Positions 9,772 through 19,600 are shown, counted from the first letter of the stretch. The stretch is DNA of 64,000 bases from Promethearchaeota archaeon (GCA_011364925.1 RDOA01000018.1:1-64000), one strand, 5' to 3'. Notes: a model not told the origin generated them from the sequence alone. Program-made: numbers and translations.

Positions 9772-9807
9772 ACAAAATCACCCTAAAAATAAAAATTGTG
9801 TAGTTGG

Positions 9808-10074
9808 TTAATCAACTTGCCGATAATTGCCTCTTACTATTAGGTATATGATTAAACCTAATAAATTAAAAATTAAGCCGATGATTAACCAAAATTCTGA
9901 ATTCTTTATACCTCTCCTTATAGCGTCTCTATGAATATAATAAGCAATTACAACGCTTAACGCAATATAAATGATCCATCCAGAGATCATTATTAGCCAT
10001 GAAAAGGGCCCAAATAAATTAAACCACCAATCCATCATATGAAAATCATCGCTTTGAAATATTGTCAATAACAT
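9808..10074 (-). CDS. Small two-helix membrane protein, paralogue A
   Basis: 88 residues when started at ATG 10072-10074. This start is chosen because GGAGGT at 10081-10086 lies six bases upstream of it. An ATG at 10095 would place that ribosome binding site inside the coding region. Two hydrophobic segments (about 20-45 and 60-80) flank a conserved basic loop, YYIHRDAIRRGI. The protein is clearly homologous to the one encoded at 10295-10540, with the same HRDAI/HKDAI-RGI loop and GLI(I/V)YLIVR ending. The promoter region carries the motif shared with copA. Function unknown; copper or stress link inferred from context. Confidence 0.75.
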   Translation of the reverse strand: MLLTIFQSDDFHMMDWWFNLFGPFSWLIMISGWIIYIALSVVIAYYIHRDAIRRGIKNSEFWLIIGLIFNLLGLIIYLIVRGNYRQVD

Positions 10075-10131
10075 ATTTTTACCTCCAGTTTCCATAATTT
10101 TAGTAATAGAGAATATTAAGTTTTAATATAT

Positions 10132-10168
10132 TACTCTTGAATATATACGGGAAAGTATATATTTAAAT
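10132..10168. promoter_or_regulatory. Second copy of the copA-type operator/promoter motif
   Basis: TACTCTT (10132-10138) and GAAAGTA (10151-10157) span 26 bases, the same spacing as TACTTT and AAAGTA near copA. AAAGTATATATTTAAAT at 10152-10168 is identical to 8914-8930. On the minus strand this reads as a TATA-like box about 80 bases upstream of the small membrane gene start at 10074, consistent with co-regulation. Confidence 0.6.
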
Positions 10169-10294
10169 GTTGTTGTTATAAAAAGAAATAGAAACTGAAA
10201 CGCAATAAAAATGAATCTAGGTGAAGAAAAACTGTATTTAGTACTCTTTGAAATGAAAAATTTAAAAAAATGTGATTTTTAAAAAAATCTCACT

Positions 10295-10540
10295 TTAATC
10301 TTTTCTTACCTGCTTATAATTATTTCTTACAATAAGATATACAATTAATCCTAAAACATTAAGTAATAAACCCAAAGTTAACCAGAATTCAGCGTTTATA
10401 CCTCTCTTTATGGCGTCTTTATGCATATAATTAGCAATCAGAACACTAATTGCTAAATATACTATACCTCCAATAAGCATAAACACCCAACCAAACAGAC
10501 CAAATGCTCCAGAATAAAAAGGACATTGTAATAGACTCAT
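10295..10540 (-). CDS. Small two-helix membrane protein, paralogue B
   Basis: 81 residues with two membrane segments (about 12-37 and 50-70) around the loop NYMHKDAIKRGINAEFW, ending in a basic tail. It is a paralogue of the protein at 9808-10074, sharing the HxDAI(R/K)RGI loop, FWL.(I/L)GL and GLI.YLIVR. It does not have the copA-type motif in its upstream region, so the two copies may be regulated differently. The start ATG 10538-10540 follows GAGATGA. Function unknown. A tandem pair of small membrane proteins beside a copper pump might act as accessory subunits (inference). Confidence 0.72.
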   Translation of the reverse strand: MSLLQCPFYSGAFGLFGWVFMLIGGIVYLAISVLIANYMHKDAIKRGINAEFWLTLGLLLNVLGLIVYLIVRNNYKQVRKD

Positions 10541-10655
10541 TTTATCATCTCATTTGAATATTTTTTATATGTAAATGTTGCTATGTTATTCGTAAAAATC
10601 GCTATTGATAATTAAACCTAATCCTTATGAAAGTGAAAATAAGATTATAAAAATC

Positions 10656-11036
10656 TTATTTCTGTTTTTCACGATAGTTCTCAATAGCTTTTTTAAGCCC
10701 ATCTGCCGCTAGGTTGCTACAGTGCATTTTGATTGGGGGTAAACCGTCTAAAGAGACTGCAACATCATCTCGAGTAATGTTTAAACCTTCTTCAAGTGTT
10801 TTACCTTTAGCTAATTCAGTTATCATAGAAGATGTTGCGATGGCAGCTGCACATCCGAAAGTTTGGAAAGAAATATCATCAATAATTTCTTTTCCATCCC
10901 TCTCCTTCACTTTAATATATATATACATTAAATCCCCACACACGGGATTTCCGACTTCTCCCACAGAATCAGCATCTTTCATTTCTCCCATATTTCTGGG
11001 ATTTTTAAAGTGTTCCATTACTTTTTCAGAATAAAT
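10656..11036 (-). CDS. iscU: IscU/NifU-type Fe-S cluster scaffold, apparent ATT start
   Basis: Scaffold on which the cysteine desulfurase builds Fe-S clusters. Counting from ATT 11034-11036, the 126 residues carry the three ligand cysteines Cys33 (NPVCGD), Cys62 (FGCAAA) and Cys106 (MHCSNLA), plus Asp35. The first ATG (11016-11018) would give MEHFKNPRN. The codons before it read YSEKV, which completes the invariant family start MYSEKVMEHFKNPRN. An in-frame TGA lies three codons before that ATT (11043-11045), so the natural start appears to be ATT; only a weak TTGATG precedes it. The partner desulfurase gene is about 3 kb upstream on the same strand. The product is certain, the start is unusual. 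Confidence 0.9.
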   Translation of the reverse strand: MYSEKVMEHFKNPRNMGEMKDADSVGEVGNPVCGDLMYIYIKVKERDGKEIIDDISFQTFGCAAAIATSSMITELAKGKTLEEGLNITRDDVAVSLDGLPPIKMHCSNLAADGLKKAIENYREKQK

Positions 11037-11114
11037 TTTGCATCAACGCTTTTACAACTGATTATTATGCTAAGAAAGGAATTTGATAAATTATATTTTA
11101 CGATTTTGAGAAGT

Positions 11115-13517
11115 CTAATTGAGTTGCAGAAGTTTTCTCTTTATAGGCAATGAGACTTTCTCAACACCTAATTCTTTCACATATTCTACAACTTCAATAA
11201 GTTTGGTTGCTGATTGATGGAAGAAGCAAACTTCTTTTGGTTCAAGAATTTTGATCATTTCTGCAAGCTGAATCTTATCAGCGTGTAATTTTATTTTTAG
11301 TTGTGGCATAAAAGTGTTTATTAGAAATGCTCTAAAAGGAGCCTTCCACGTTTCAGAAAACTCAATCTCAGTTTCTCCGGATACTAAATCAAAGCCCGGC
11401 TGTTCGTGAATTGCTCCTGCCAGAAATACTAAATTATGAGGATTTCTACCAACAACATTGATAATATTTCTAATTAAGCCGTAGGATAAGTCGGGGGGAT
11501 GGGAGATTATTATATTATTTTTCTTTCTCAGGAAGTCTAAATCATTCTTATCAAACCATCTAAATTTAATACTGTTGAACGGATTAGCTTTGTCCCTAAT
11601 CAATCTTGATATAGGTCCATAGATGTACTCGTATCGATGATTGATGACTTGAATATTCTTTCGAACCATCATATCTACATAGATATTAGGTCGTTTAGTA
11701 TATCCTTTCCTTAATTGTAATTTTCGGAAATAACGCCAAAAAATAAGCATAAAAGTTATAGCTAAACTAGAAGGATCAGCCCCAATTAACACATTATCTT
11801 CATATTCTGCTTTCTGTTCTAAGAAAAGTATTAAGCTATGAAATTGATCAGAAATGTTTCCGTATTCCTCTTGAGCAGCAGTTCCATCAATTAGAAGATA
11901 ATCGATGGGTCGTGAGATTTGTTCTAAAAATCTTTTTGTTCCAGCAAACGGAGTAATATCATAATATGTGTAATCGCCTGTGTATAAGAATCGAAAATCG
12001 TTAGCCTTTGCCAATAACATCAAGGCCCCTGGCATATGTCCCGCGTGAAAAAACGAAAAGTAGCAATCTTTATCTTTAAATTCTATTTTATCGCCATTTT
12101 CTACATAAATTACGTTTTTTACGACATTTCGGTATTCCTCTTCTTCAATTTCCAAGCTATTTTCCTGCTTTAAGAAGTTTGAATCCCTTAAGAGGTAAAG
12201 ATCCAAGGTGATCCTGGAACAGAAAATAGGAATATCCGGATTCTCTGCTATGAGTTTTTTTAACCCTGAGACATGATCAAAATGACTGTGTGAGATAAAC
12301 ACTCCATCGATTTTTGGGATAGAAGATTTGTCTTGTTTAACGATTTCAGAATTTAGTTCTTCTTGCTCTAGATCTTCAAGTAGTTGAGGTAGATTTTGAA
12401 GATATTCTTCAATGTATTTAAAATCATCCGTTTTTTTATATTCTTGCTCTTTATCCAATTGTTCATCATTTTCCGCAGATTCTTCGCCTTCTGTTTCTTC
12501 TACATCTTCTTTCTCTTCTACAAATTCCTGTTCTTCTAACTCTTCTTGAACTTCTGGCTCAGAGATTCCACAATCTAATAAAAAGTTAAGATGTCCTATG
12601 CCTAAAATATGACAGTTGTGATTAGGTTTAAGAACAATAGGATAAATTGTTATTCTGATTTTCCCTCCATTGTCTCCATTAGAGACTGATATTTCTTTAA
12701 AGTGATCATTATCAAATTTCCTTTCGATTTTATCTATAGCTTCTGAGATTTTGCTTTTACCGACGGGAACACCAGTGATGTAAAAATACCAACCGTAATT
12801 CTTTACTAATCGTTTTAAATTTTCATACATCATGTCTCCAATTAAAGATTTAACAACGATGACTCTCTCTTTTTGATAATAAATTATTTTACCGATAGAA
12901 TTCTTCTCATTTGAGGGAACATCTTCGTTTTTGAAAAAAAAATCGTCTAATACTTCTTTAATAGGTAATTGGGGGATATTATTTGATTTAATAAGCTTAA
13001 GATATTGAAAATATTCTTTGCTGTGGTATAACGAACGCATGTGTTCTTTTTCTTTTAAGGGAATATCATTATCCTCATACCTATAAATTTCTCTTCTAAT
13101 AGTTTTTTCTTCTTTTTTAGGTTCTTTTTTAGGTTTATTTTTAGACTTATTTTTTTTACTCTTTTCTTTTTTTGTCGTTTGCGTAGGCTTAGAAATGAAA
13201 AAGAACCAGCCATAAGCACGAATTAACTCATCTCTTTTCCAGATGATATCTCGTCCTAAATTTGTAACCACAATAATGATTTTATCCTTTTGCGAATACA
13301 CGATTTTGGAGATAGAATTTTTAGTATTCTTGTTAATTTCATCATTATTTAAGAAAAAGTGATTTAAAACATCTAAAATTGGTTTCTGGGGAATATCTTT
13401 GGTTTCCATTAATTTTAATTTATCTTCATACGATTTAATTTTGTAGGAAGAGCTCAATTCTTCCCGATTTTCAAGTTCAATTACCTTGTCTAAATATTTG
13501 TATTCCTCTTTAACCAT
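11115..13517 (-). CDS. Metallo-beta-lactamase-fold (beta-CASP-like) protein with duplicated N-terminal domain
   Basis: About 800 residues from ATG 13515-13517 (a TTG four codons upstream is possible). Positions below count from that TTG. Residues 34-112 and 172-252 are two copies of an unrecognised domain with the shared pattern KxxDIPQxPIxxVLxxFF ... NSIxKIxYxQK ... YGWxFxI, joined by a very Lys-rich linker (118-145). The catalytic part begins at about 285 and has HSHFDH (His414, His416, Asp418, His419) and later HAGHMPGA, TGDYTYYD, and LHADKIQLAEMIKILEPKEVCFFH near the C-terminus, the last resembling the final beta-CASP motif of archaeal CPSF/RNase J nucleases. A 75-residue acidic insert (325-400) precedes the active site. 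Probably a zinc-dependent nuclease or phosphoesterase on nucleic acid (inference). Confidence 0.82.
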   Translation of the reverse strand: MVKEEYKYLDKVIELENREELSSSYKIKSYEDKLKLMETKDIPQKPILDVLNHFFLNNDEINKNTKNSISKIVYSQKDKIIIVVTNLGRDIIWKRDELIRAYGWFFFISKPTQTTKKEKSKKNKSKNKPKKEPKKEEKTIRREIYRYEDNDIPLKEKEHMRSLYHSKEYFQYLKLIKSNNIPQLPIKEVLDDFFFKNEDVPSNEKNSIGKIIYYQKERVIVVKSLIGDMMYENLKRLVKNYGWYFYITGVPVGKSKISEAIDKIERKFDNDHFKEISVSNGDNGGKIRITIYPIVLKPNHNCHILGIGHLNFLLDCGISEPEVQEELEEQEFVEEKEDVEETEGEESAENDEQLDKEQEYKKTDDFKYIEEYLQNLPQLLEDLEQEELNSEIVKQDKSSIPKIDGVFISHSHFDHVSGLKKLIAENPDIPIFCSRITLDLYLLRDSNFLKQENSLEIEEEEYRNVVKNVIYVENGDKIEFKDKDCYFSFFHAGHMPGALMLLAKANDFRFLYTGDYTYYDITPFAGTKRFLEQISRPIDYLLIDGTAAQEEYGNISDQFHSLILFLEQKAEYEDNVLIGADPSSLAITFMLIFWRYFRKLQLRKGYTKRPNIYVDMMVRKNIQVINHRYEYIYGPISRLIRDKANPFNSIKFRWFDKNDLDFLRKKNNIIISHPPDLSYGLIRNIINVVGRNPHNLVFLAGAIHEQPGFDLVSGETEIEFSETWKAPFRAFLINTFMPQLKIKLHADKIQLAEMIKILEPKEVCFFHQSATKLIEVVEYVKELGVEKVSLPIKRKLLQLN

Positions 13518-13620
13518 TAAATTATACAATTTTACACCAAAAAAAACAGTTTCGATTTTTTAATTTTATTTCTAAACGCCTATACGACTAGCCAAATATC
13601 CATTATTGAACTGGAGGTTC

Positions 13621-13992
13621 TCAAGCTTGTATTTTTAATTTCTTTCTATTTTCTTTCGTATCCTCGTAAATTTGCCATTTAGACACTAAATCATCTTCTA
13701 TAGTTGCTGTCCATATGGCATGATCTTTTGCTAGAGCGTCTTTTGACCAAATCGCGTAACCAATAAGAATTACTAAACTTCCTCTGGATTCTACTCTCTC
13801 AAATACATTTTTATAAGTTGGATAGTCGGTAAAAAATTCGATCCAGCCATTCACCATATCTCCATACTCATCTCCATGGCGATCGATAAAAGTGTGATTT
13901 TCAGTCATGAGGTTTCTAATACCATTGATATCATGGTCGTTGATACACTGATTAAATTGCAGAGCAGTAATTTTTGGATCTATTTTATTCAT
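13621..13992 (-). CDS. SnoaL/NTF2-like protein
   Basis: A 123-residue alpha+beta protein with the pattern of the SnoaL-like/NTF2 superfamily: an N-terminal helix (ALQFNQCINDHDINGIRNLM), TENHTFID with an Asp facing the pocket, and C-terminal strands GYAIWSKDALAK, DHAIWTATIEDDLVSKWQIYED. Such proteins form a cone-shaped pocket used for isomerisation, hydrolysis or simple binding, so the reaction cannot be assigned. It starts 12 bases after the cysteine desulfurase stop on the same strand, so the two are co-transcribed, but no functional link is obvious. Confidence 0.75.
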   Translation of the reverse strand: MNKIDPKITALQFNQCINDHDINGIRNLMTENHTFIDRHGDEYGDMVNGWIEFFTDYPTYKNVFERVESRGSLVILIGYAIWSKDALAKDHAIWTATIEDDLVSKWQIYEDTKENRKKLKIQA

Positions 13993-14004
13993 TCTTAGGC
14001 TCTA

Positions 14005-15204
14005 TTAATGGTTTTTCCCTTTTTTGAGTGGTGACATTTTCCTTAGTCTTTCTATAATAGGAGGCAATTTTTCTAAAAAGTAATCAATATCCTCTTCAGT
14101 TGTAAATCTTCCGACGGTTATTCTTAAGGAGCCGTGGGCTTCTTGAGGTTTTAAACCAATAGCTAATAACACGTGTGATGGATCTAATGATTTTGAAGAA
14201 CAAGCAGATCCCGTAGATGTTGCTATTCCTTGACCATCTAAATCTAATACCATTGATTCTCCTTCAATAAATCTTATGCCCAAATTAACATTATTAGGTA
14301 AGCGTCGCGTTGGGTGACCGTTTAGATATGAATCTTCTATATTTTTTAGTACAAAATCGATAACTTTATCCCTTAATCTTGAAAGTCTTTCAATTTCTTT
14401 TGGCATTTCTTCTTTCGCGAGTTCTACCGCTTTTGCAAAACCTGCAATACCTGGAACATTTACCGTACTCGGTCTCATATCTCGTTCGTGACCTCCTCCA
14501 AACATTATTGGCTCGATATATTTTCCCCATCCTTCTCTAATTCCTTTATTTCTAATATAGAGCATTCCCACTCCTTTAGGTCCATATAACTTATGAGCAG
14601 ATGCAGAGAGTAAATCAATATTCATCTCATTGACATCAATCGGAATTTTTCCAAACGCTTGAACCGCATCAGTATGAAAAATAACATCGTGTTTCTTAGC
14701 AATTTCTCCGATTTCTTTGATTGGCTCAATCGTCCCAATTTCATTGTTTGCAAACATTATGCTTATAAGAACTGTATTCTTTGTAATCGTCTCTTCTAAT
14801 TCTTCTAAGTTTATCAATCCTAGGTTATCCACAGGTAAGAAGGTAACATCAAAACCACTTTTTTTCAAATGCTTACAGGTATTCTCAACAGCGTGATGCT
14901 CGATGGCCGATGTAATGATGTGGTTACCTTTTTTTTGATTCTTAAGCGCAACTCCCATTAATGCTATATTGTCCGCTTCAGTTCCCGAAGATGTAAAATA
15001 GATATCGGCTCTATTGGCATTTATTATTGATGCGACGATTTCACGAGATTTTACTAATGTTTGAGCGGCTTTTTGACCAACTGAATGCAAACTTGAAGAA
15101 TTCCCGTAAGTATCCTTGAAATGAGCATTCATTTCTTCAATTACGCGTTGATCCATTGGAGTTGTAGCAGCGTAATCAAGATACACATATTTAGGTTTGT
15201 TCAT
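14005..15204 (-). CDS. iscS: Cysteine desulfurase (NifS/IscS family)
   Basis: PLP enzyme that takes sulfur from cysteine as a persulfide for Fe-S cluster and tRNA thiolation. About 400 residues. Visible are the family start YVYLDYAATTP, the PLP loop SGTEADNIA, the substrate region AIEHHAVENT, the Schiff-base lysine in SASAHKLYGPKG, RPSTVNVPGIAG, and the catalytic cysteine in STGSACSSKS within a short mobile loop. ATG 15202-15204 is taken as start because the protein then begins MNKPKYVYLDY as in homologues; an upstream TTG at 15222 is possible. With the IscU gene at 10656-11036 on the same strand, it forms a complete ISC-type desulfurase/scaffold pair. Confidence 0.95.
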   Translation of the reverse strand: MNKPKYVYLDYAATTPMDQRVIEEMNAHFKDTYGNSSSLHSVGQKAAQTLVKSREIVASIINANRADIYFTSSGTEADNIALMGVALKNQKKGNHIITSAIEHHAVENTCKHLKKSGFDVTFLPVDNLGLINLEELEETITKNTVLISIMFANNEIGTIEPIKEIGEIAKKHDVIFHTDAVQAFGKIPIDVNEMNIDLLSASAHKLYGPKGVGMLYIRNKGIREGWGKYIEPIMFGGGHERDMRPSTVNVPGIAGFAKAVELAKEEMPKEIERLSRLRDKVIDFVLKNIEDSYLNGHPTRRLPNNVNLGIRFIEGESMVLDLDGQGIATSTGSACSSKSLDPSHVLLAIGLKPQEAHGSLRITVGRFTTEEDIDYFLEKLPPIIERLRKMSPLKKGKNH

Positions 15205-15345
15205 TCTTGACCACGAATTCAAAATTGGTTTTTACTACTTTAATAAAAATTATACTTGAATTAATAATTCTTATCATTATGTTTTATATATTAAGTTAAA
15301 TTCTTTAAGAATTAAAATTTGAAATAAATTAGGAGTTGAAATTTA

Positions 15346-15900
15346 ATGCTAAAAGTTCTCTGGGCCATTACTGGTACTGGATATGTCCTACAAGAGTCAA
15401 TAGATTTGATGAAAGAGTTACAAGAAGAGTATAATGTCAATTTAACAGTAATTTTATCAAAAGAAGGAGCAGCAGTTGTAAAGTGGTATAAAAAGTGGTC
15501 AGCTTTAACTGAAGCGGTAGAAAAAGTTAAAGTGGAGAAAACACCAAATATACCTTTCTATGCGGGACCTTTACAACTTGGGAAGTTTGATTTATTCTTA
15601 TGTTGCCCCGTTTCTGCAAACTCTGTAGCCAAAATTGTGCATGGTATTGCGGACACGCTTGTTACTAACTGTATAGCTCAAGCAATTAAGGGGGGGCAAA
15701 TAGTATACATTTTTCCCTCAGATCAAGATACAGAGCCTATTGTGACTTCTCGACCAGATGGATCACCACTTGTGCTAAAAATACGAGATGTGGAACTTGA
15801 GAACATTAAGAAGTTAAAAAACATGGAAGGAATAGAAGTGATATCAGATTTTAGTGAAATTGAAAAACTTATAATTCGAAAGATTGAAGAAAACAAGTGA
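15346..15900 (+). CDS. HFCD-family flavoprotein (archaeoflavoprotein AfpA/DmrX-like)
   Basis: 184 residues of the Dfp/UbiX flavoprotein fold: N-terminal VLWAITGTGYVLQES binding FMN phosphate, the CPVSANSVAKIVHGIADTLVTN segment equivalent to the PASANT motif, and IFPSDQDTEP near the C-terminus. The domain order and length match archaeoflavoprotein A and dihydromethanopterin-reductase-like proteins, which pass electrons from ferredoxin; they are not phosphopantothenoylcysteine decarboxylase itself. AGGAG lies nine bases before the ATG. The gene is divergent from iscS and probably monocistronic. Precise electron acceptor unknown. Confidence 0.8.
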   Translation: MLKVLWAITGTGYVLQESIDLMKELQEEYNVNLTVILSKEGAAVVKWYKKWSALTEAVEKVKVEKTPNIPFYAGPLQLGKFDLFLCCPVSANSVAKIVHGIADTLVTNCIAQAIKGGQIVYIFPSDQDTEPIVTSRPDGSPLVLKIRDVELENIKKLKNMEGIEVISDFSEIEKLIIRKIEENK

Positions 15901-15985
15901 TTCATGGTTTTGGTTCTATAAGTTATATTTCGACGAGAATTAAGAAAAATTAACTTTATAAAGCATTGAGTGAATATTTTCATCA

Positions 15986-16003
15986 TTGTCAAATTTTTGA
16001 CAA
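15986..16003. promoter_or_regulatory. Inverted repeat, candidate operator
   Basis: TTGTCAAA-TT-TTTGACAA has perfect eight-base arms and ends 22 bases before the ATG at 16026. Size and symmetry fit a dimeric winged-helix repressor site just downstream of the promoter. It is not a terminator for the preceding gene because no T run follows. Confidence 0.5.
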
Positions 16004-16025
16004 AATATATAGAGTGTGAAATAAT

Positions 16026-16466
16026 ATGAGTTCAAGTAAAGTAAAATCTTCTAGTACGATTTTAAATCTTCTGGTTATTGCTATTGGAGCGATCTTTCTA
16101 TTTAAAGCAGTAATTAACTTATTGACATCATTTGGAGTAGCTTTTCCTGAATTATTGGGAGAATGGAATGATAAACTTCAAGGTGTTGCTGCCCTTGGGA
16201 GTAGTGGATTAGTTTCTCTCGTCTTAGCCTTCTGGTTTATTATTTCTGGTATAGGAATGTTTAAAGAGGCAGAATGGGCAATGGGTCAAGCATTAGTAGT
16301 TCTCAGTATAACGGTTGTTATGGGAATTGAACCAGTAATCAAATTGATATTGAATCCATCCACGTTTTCCTGGACTGATGTATCGACTATTATAGTTCTT
16401 ATCTCATTTATAGTAGGAATAGTTGGATTTATTTGGTTAATTATTACGAGAAGAAGATACGATTAA
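16026..16466 (+). CDS. Four-helix membrane protein of unknown function
   Basis: 146 residues with four hydrophobic segments (about 11-33, 56-80, 85-103, 113-138), a Ser/Lys-rich N-terminus and a basic C-terminus (RRRYD) expected in the cytosol. A Trp/Asn/Asp-rich loop lies between helices 1 and 2. No known family is recognised. A perfect inverted repeat sits 22 bases upstream of the ATG, implying its own regulation. It precedes the WD40-TIR gene on the same strand by 152 bases, which include a TATA-like TTTAAATTAA, so the two are probably separate transcripts. Confidence 0.7.
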   Translation: MSSSKVKSSSTILNLLVIAIGAIFLFKAVINLLTSFGVAFPELLGEWNDKLQGVAALGSSGLVSLVLAFWFIISGIGMFKEAEWAMGQALVVLSITVVMGIEPVIKLILNPSTFSWTDVSTIIVLISFIVGIVGFIWLIITRRRYD

Positions 16467-16618
16467 CATCTATAGAAAAATTAAAAGAATCAATTTTTTT
16501 TTCTCTTATATTATCAAGTACTAGTTTAAGTCAAGGGTTTCGTCCAAATGTTTAAATTAAATATTGGTTTATTAACAAATAAGTCTACATTTTAGAATCC
16601 AAAATATTATAATAGAAG

Positions 16619-19600
16619 GTGGTTTTCATCCAAACCGAATTGCATGATAAAAATGTTAAAGAGAATTTTGAATATCCTCAACACTTATATCCTAAAAGAA
16701 AAGGGTTAGCAAAAGCTTTTCATATGGCTCAGAGTTTTGGACACAGCAGAGATGTAACTGCTGTCGCTTTGTCTCATAAAGGTGATTATATCGTAAGCGG
16801 TTCAAAAGATAATACACTAAAAATCTGGGATTTTCCAGCTGGAAACCTGTTAAGAACAATAGAGGCACACGATCACTCAATTTTAGCGGTAGCGATATCA
16901 GTAGATGATAATTATATCTATAGTTCTTCCTCAGATAGTATAATAAAAGTATGGGGCTTGAAGAGAGGAAATTTTATAAGTGAATTAAAGGAACATACAG
17001 ATTCAGTAACATCTTTAGCTACTACACCTGATGGTAAAAACCTCGTAAGTGGTTCTAAAGATCAAACTGTTATAGTTTGGAATATTTTAAACGCAAAACT
17101 TATCCATAAATTTGAACATAAAAGCGCCGTATTGTCAATCGCAATTTCTAAAAATAACGAAACTTTGGTTTGTGGAACTGAAGATGGTATTATTAGGGTA
17201 TGGAATTTAAAGAACGGCAAGTTTGTTCGTACAATTAAAGGACATAGTGGAGCTATCAATTCAATAACCATTTCTCCCGATGGGGAATACATTATAAGCG
17301 GATCAGATGACGAAACTGTAAGAATATGGAATCTTTCAAAAGGACGCCCTTTATATGTCCTTAAAAGCCATAAAGCAGTAGTTCGAGCTGTAGCTATTTC
17401 TCTTGATGGAAATTTGATTGTGAGTGGCTCTGATGATAAAACGATAAATATATGGGATGTGTCAACAGGAGAACTCATAAGAACACTAAAAGAGTATACA
17501 GGTAAGGTCTTATCGATTACATTTTCTCCTAATGGGAAGTACATCATAACAGGTTCCGCTGATAATAACATCATGGTATGGGAGTTAATGAAAGGTAAAC
17601 TTGAATCGACAATAAGTGCACATAATAAAGGGATCAACTGTGTAGCAGTTTCTCCAAACGGCCTCTACATTGCATCTGGATCAGATGACAATACAATTAA
17701 AATTTGGGACATTAAGACTCTAAGTCTATTAAGAACGTTAACAGACCATGGAAAATCGGTTACTTCAGTTGAATTTTCGCCTGACGGGAACTTTCTTGTC
17801 AGTGGTTCTAGTGATAAAAAAATAATTATATGGGATGTACGGAAAAGTATTCCATACAGTATATTAAAGAACATCGGAAGCGTGCCAAATTCAGCTATGT
17901 TTACTCCAGAAAGCAATCAAGTAATCATGGGCTTAGACAATAATTATGTAAAAATCTGGGATATTCAAAGTAAGAGTCTAATATGGGAAGAAAAAGCTCA
18001 TAAGGGTCCTGTTACCTCAATAAAGTTCACCCCGAATGGGAGATATTTCGTAACTGGATCAGAAGACAAACACGTTTTGATATGGGACTTTTCTTCGAAA
18101 GAAGTAATCAAGGATCTCGATGGTCATAAGGGAAAAGTGTTGTCGATTGGAATTTCTCCAAATGGAGCAAATATTTGTAGTAGTTCTGACGATAAAACAG
18201 TAAAAGTATGGGACTTTTACACAGGGAACTTGGTTTCTACCATTGATAATCATGCTGATACTGTTTCAAGCGTAAGCTATTCTCCCATAGGGAATTGCTT
18301 TATAAGTACGTCAAAGGATAAAACAGTAAAAGTGTGGGATAATAGAAACGAACTAATTCAAACTTTCGAAGGTCATGGGGAAGATGTCTCTTGTGTAGCA
18401 ATTACGCCGGATGGAAAACTTGCGATAACAGGATCCCTTGATGGGTATTTAAAGGTTTGGGCCCTCACTTTTGGAGGTCTTTTTAAAAATATCAAGGGTC
18501 ATTCGCAAAATGTGAATTCGGTTGCAGTTTCAACAAGCGGTAAATTAGCGGTAAGCGGATTATCCAATAGATCCCTAATTGTATGGGATCTTTCAACCGG
18601 TAAATTGATCAAGACACTGAAAGGTCATACAGATATCATTAGTTCAGTAGCGTTTTCTCCTGGGGGTAAATTTGTTGCTAGTGCGTCTTATGACAAAACC
18701 TGTAAAATATGGGAGATCAATAGCGGTGAAACCTTATGGACTTTAAGCGGTCATGATGACGCAGTTACTTCCGTCTCTGCATCTAATGATACAAAATATA
18801 TTGTGAGTGGTTCAAGAGACAAAACAATTATTATTTGGGAGCCAAGTAGGGGAAAATTATTTAAAAGACTAAAAGGAGCTAAGAGTGCTGTTACATCAGT
18901 TGATTTTTCTCCTAATGACGAACTTATAGTGAATGGTTTAGAAGATAGTACTGTAAATATTTGGAATGTAAAAAAAGGAAAACTAATTCATACCCTAGAA
19001 GGTCATAAAGAGGTTGTTAATTCAGTTGCTTTTTCTCCCGATGGAGAATATGTTGCGAGTGGTTCTAAAGATCAGACGGTGAAGGTTTGGAAAGTTAATA
19101 CTGGTGAATTAGATTATACATTTGAAAAGATTAATAGCCCCGTTACTTCTGTATCATTTTCTTCTGATGGATTGTACGTTGCTTGTGGTACCGAAAATAA
19201 CTTTATACGAATTTGGGATTTTATTGAAAAATATCAAACTTCGTATTATTATTTATCGAAGGTTAACTCTGCAAAGTTCATACCCAACACAAACCAAATA
19301 ATTGCAGGGTACGATTCGGGAGATGTTTTAATATGGGATTTGTTAATGGAAGAACAAGAAGAACTTTTAAAAGAATTAAGAAGCAAATTAAAGAATGTAG
19401 AGGATTTAATCGTTCAAAATAATTATTCAGAAGCGATTGAACAATTAAACTTTATTTTGGAGACAGCGGATGTTTTTAACTTTGAGGATCTTAAAGCAAT
19501 AGCATTTGAGAAACTTAAAAATTTAAGGGATCCAAAAGAAACTCTAGAAGTTGTGAAAAAGATATTAGAGTTTGAGTATAATAATCAAAGAAACATAACT

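Noticed and set aside
10653-11034. Plus-strand frame opposite iscU
   Set aside because: Shadow of iscU, which has every conserved residue.
17062-17637. Long open frame antisense to the WD40 repeats
   Set aside because: It is the shadow of the repeated WD40 codons; composition is unlike a protein and the sense frame is certain.
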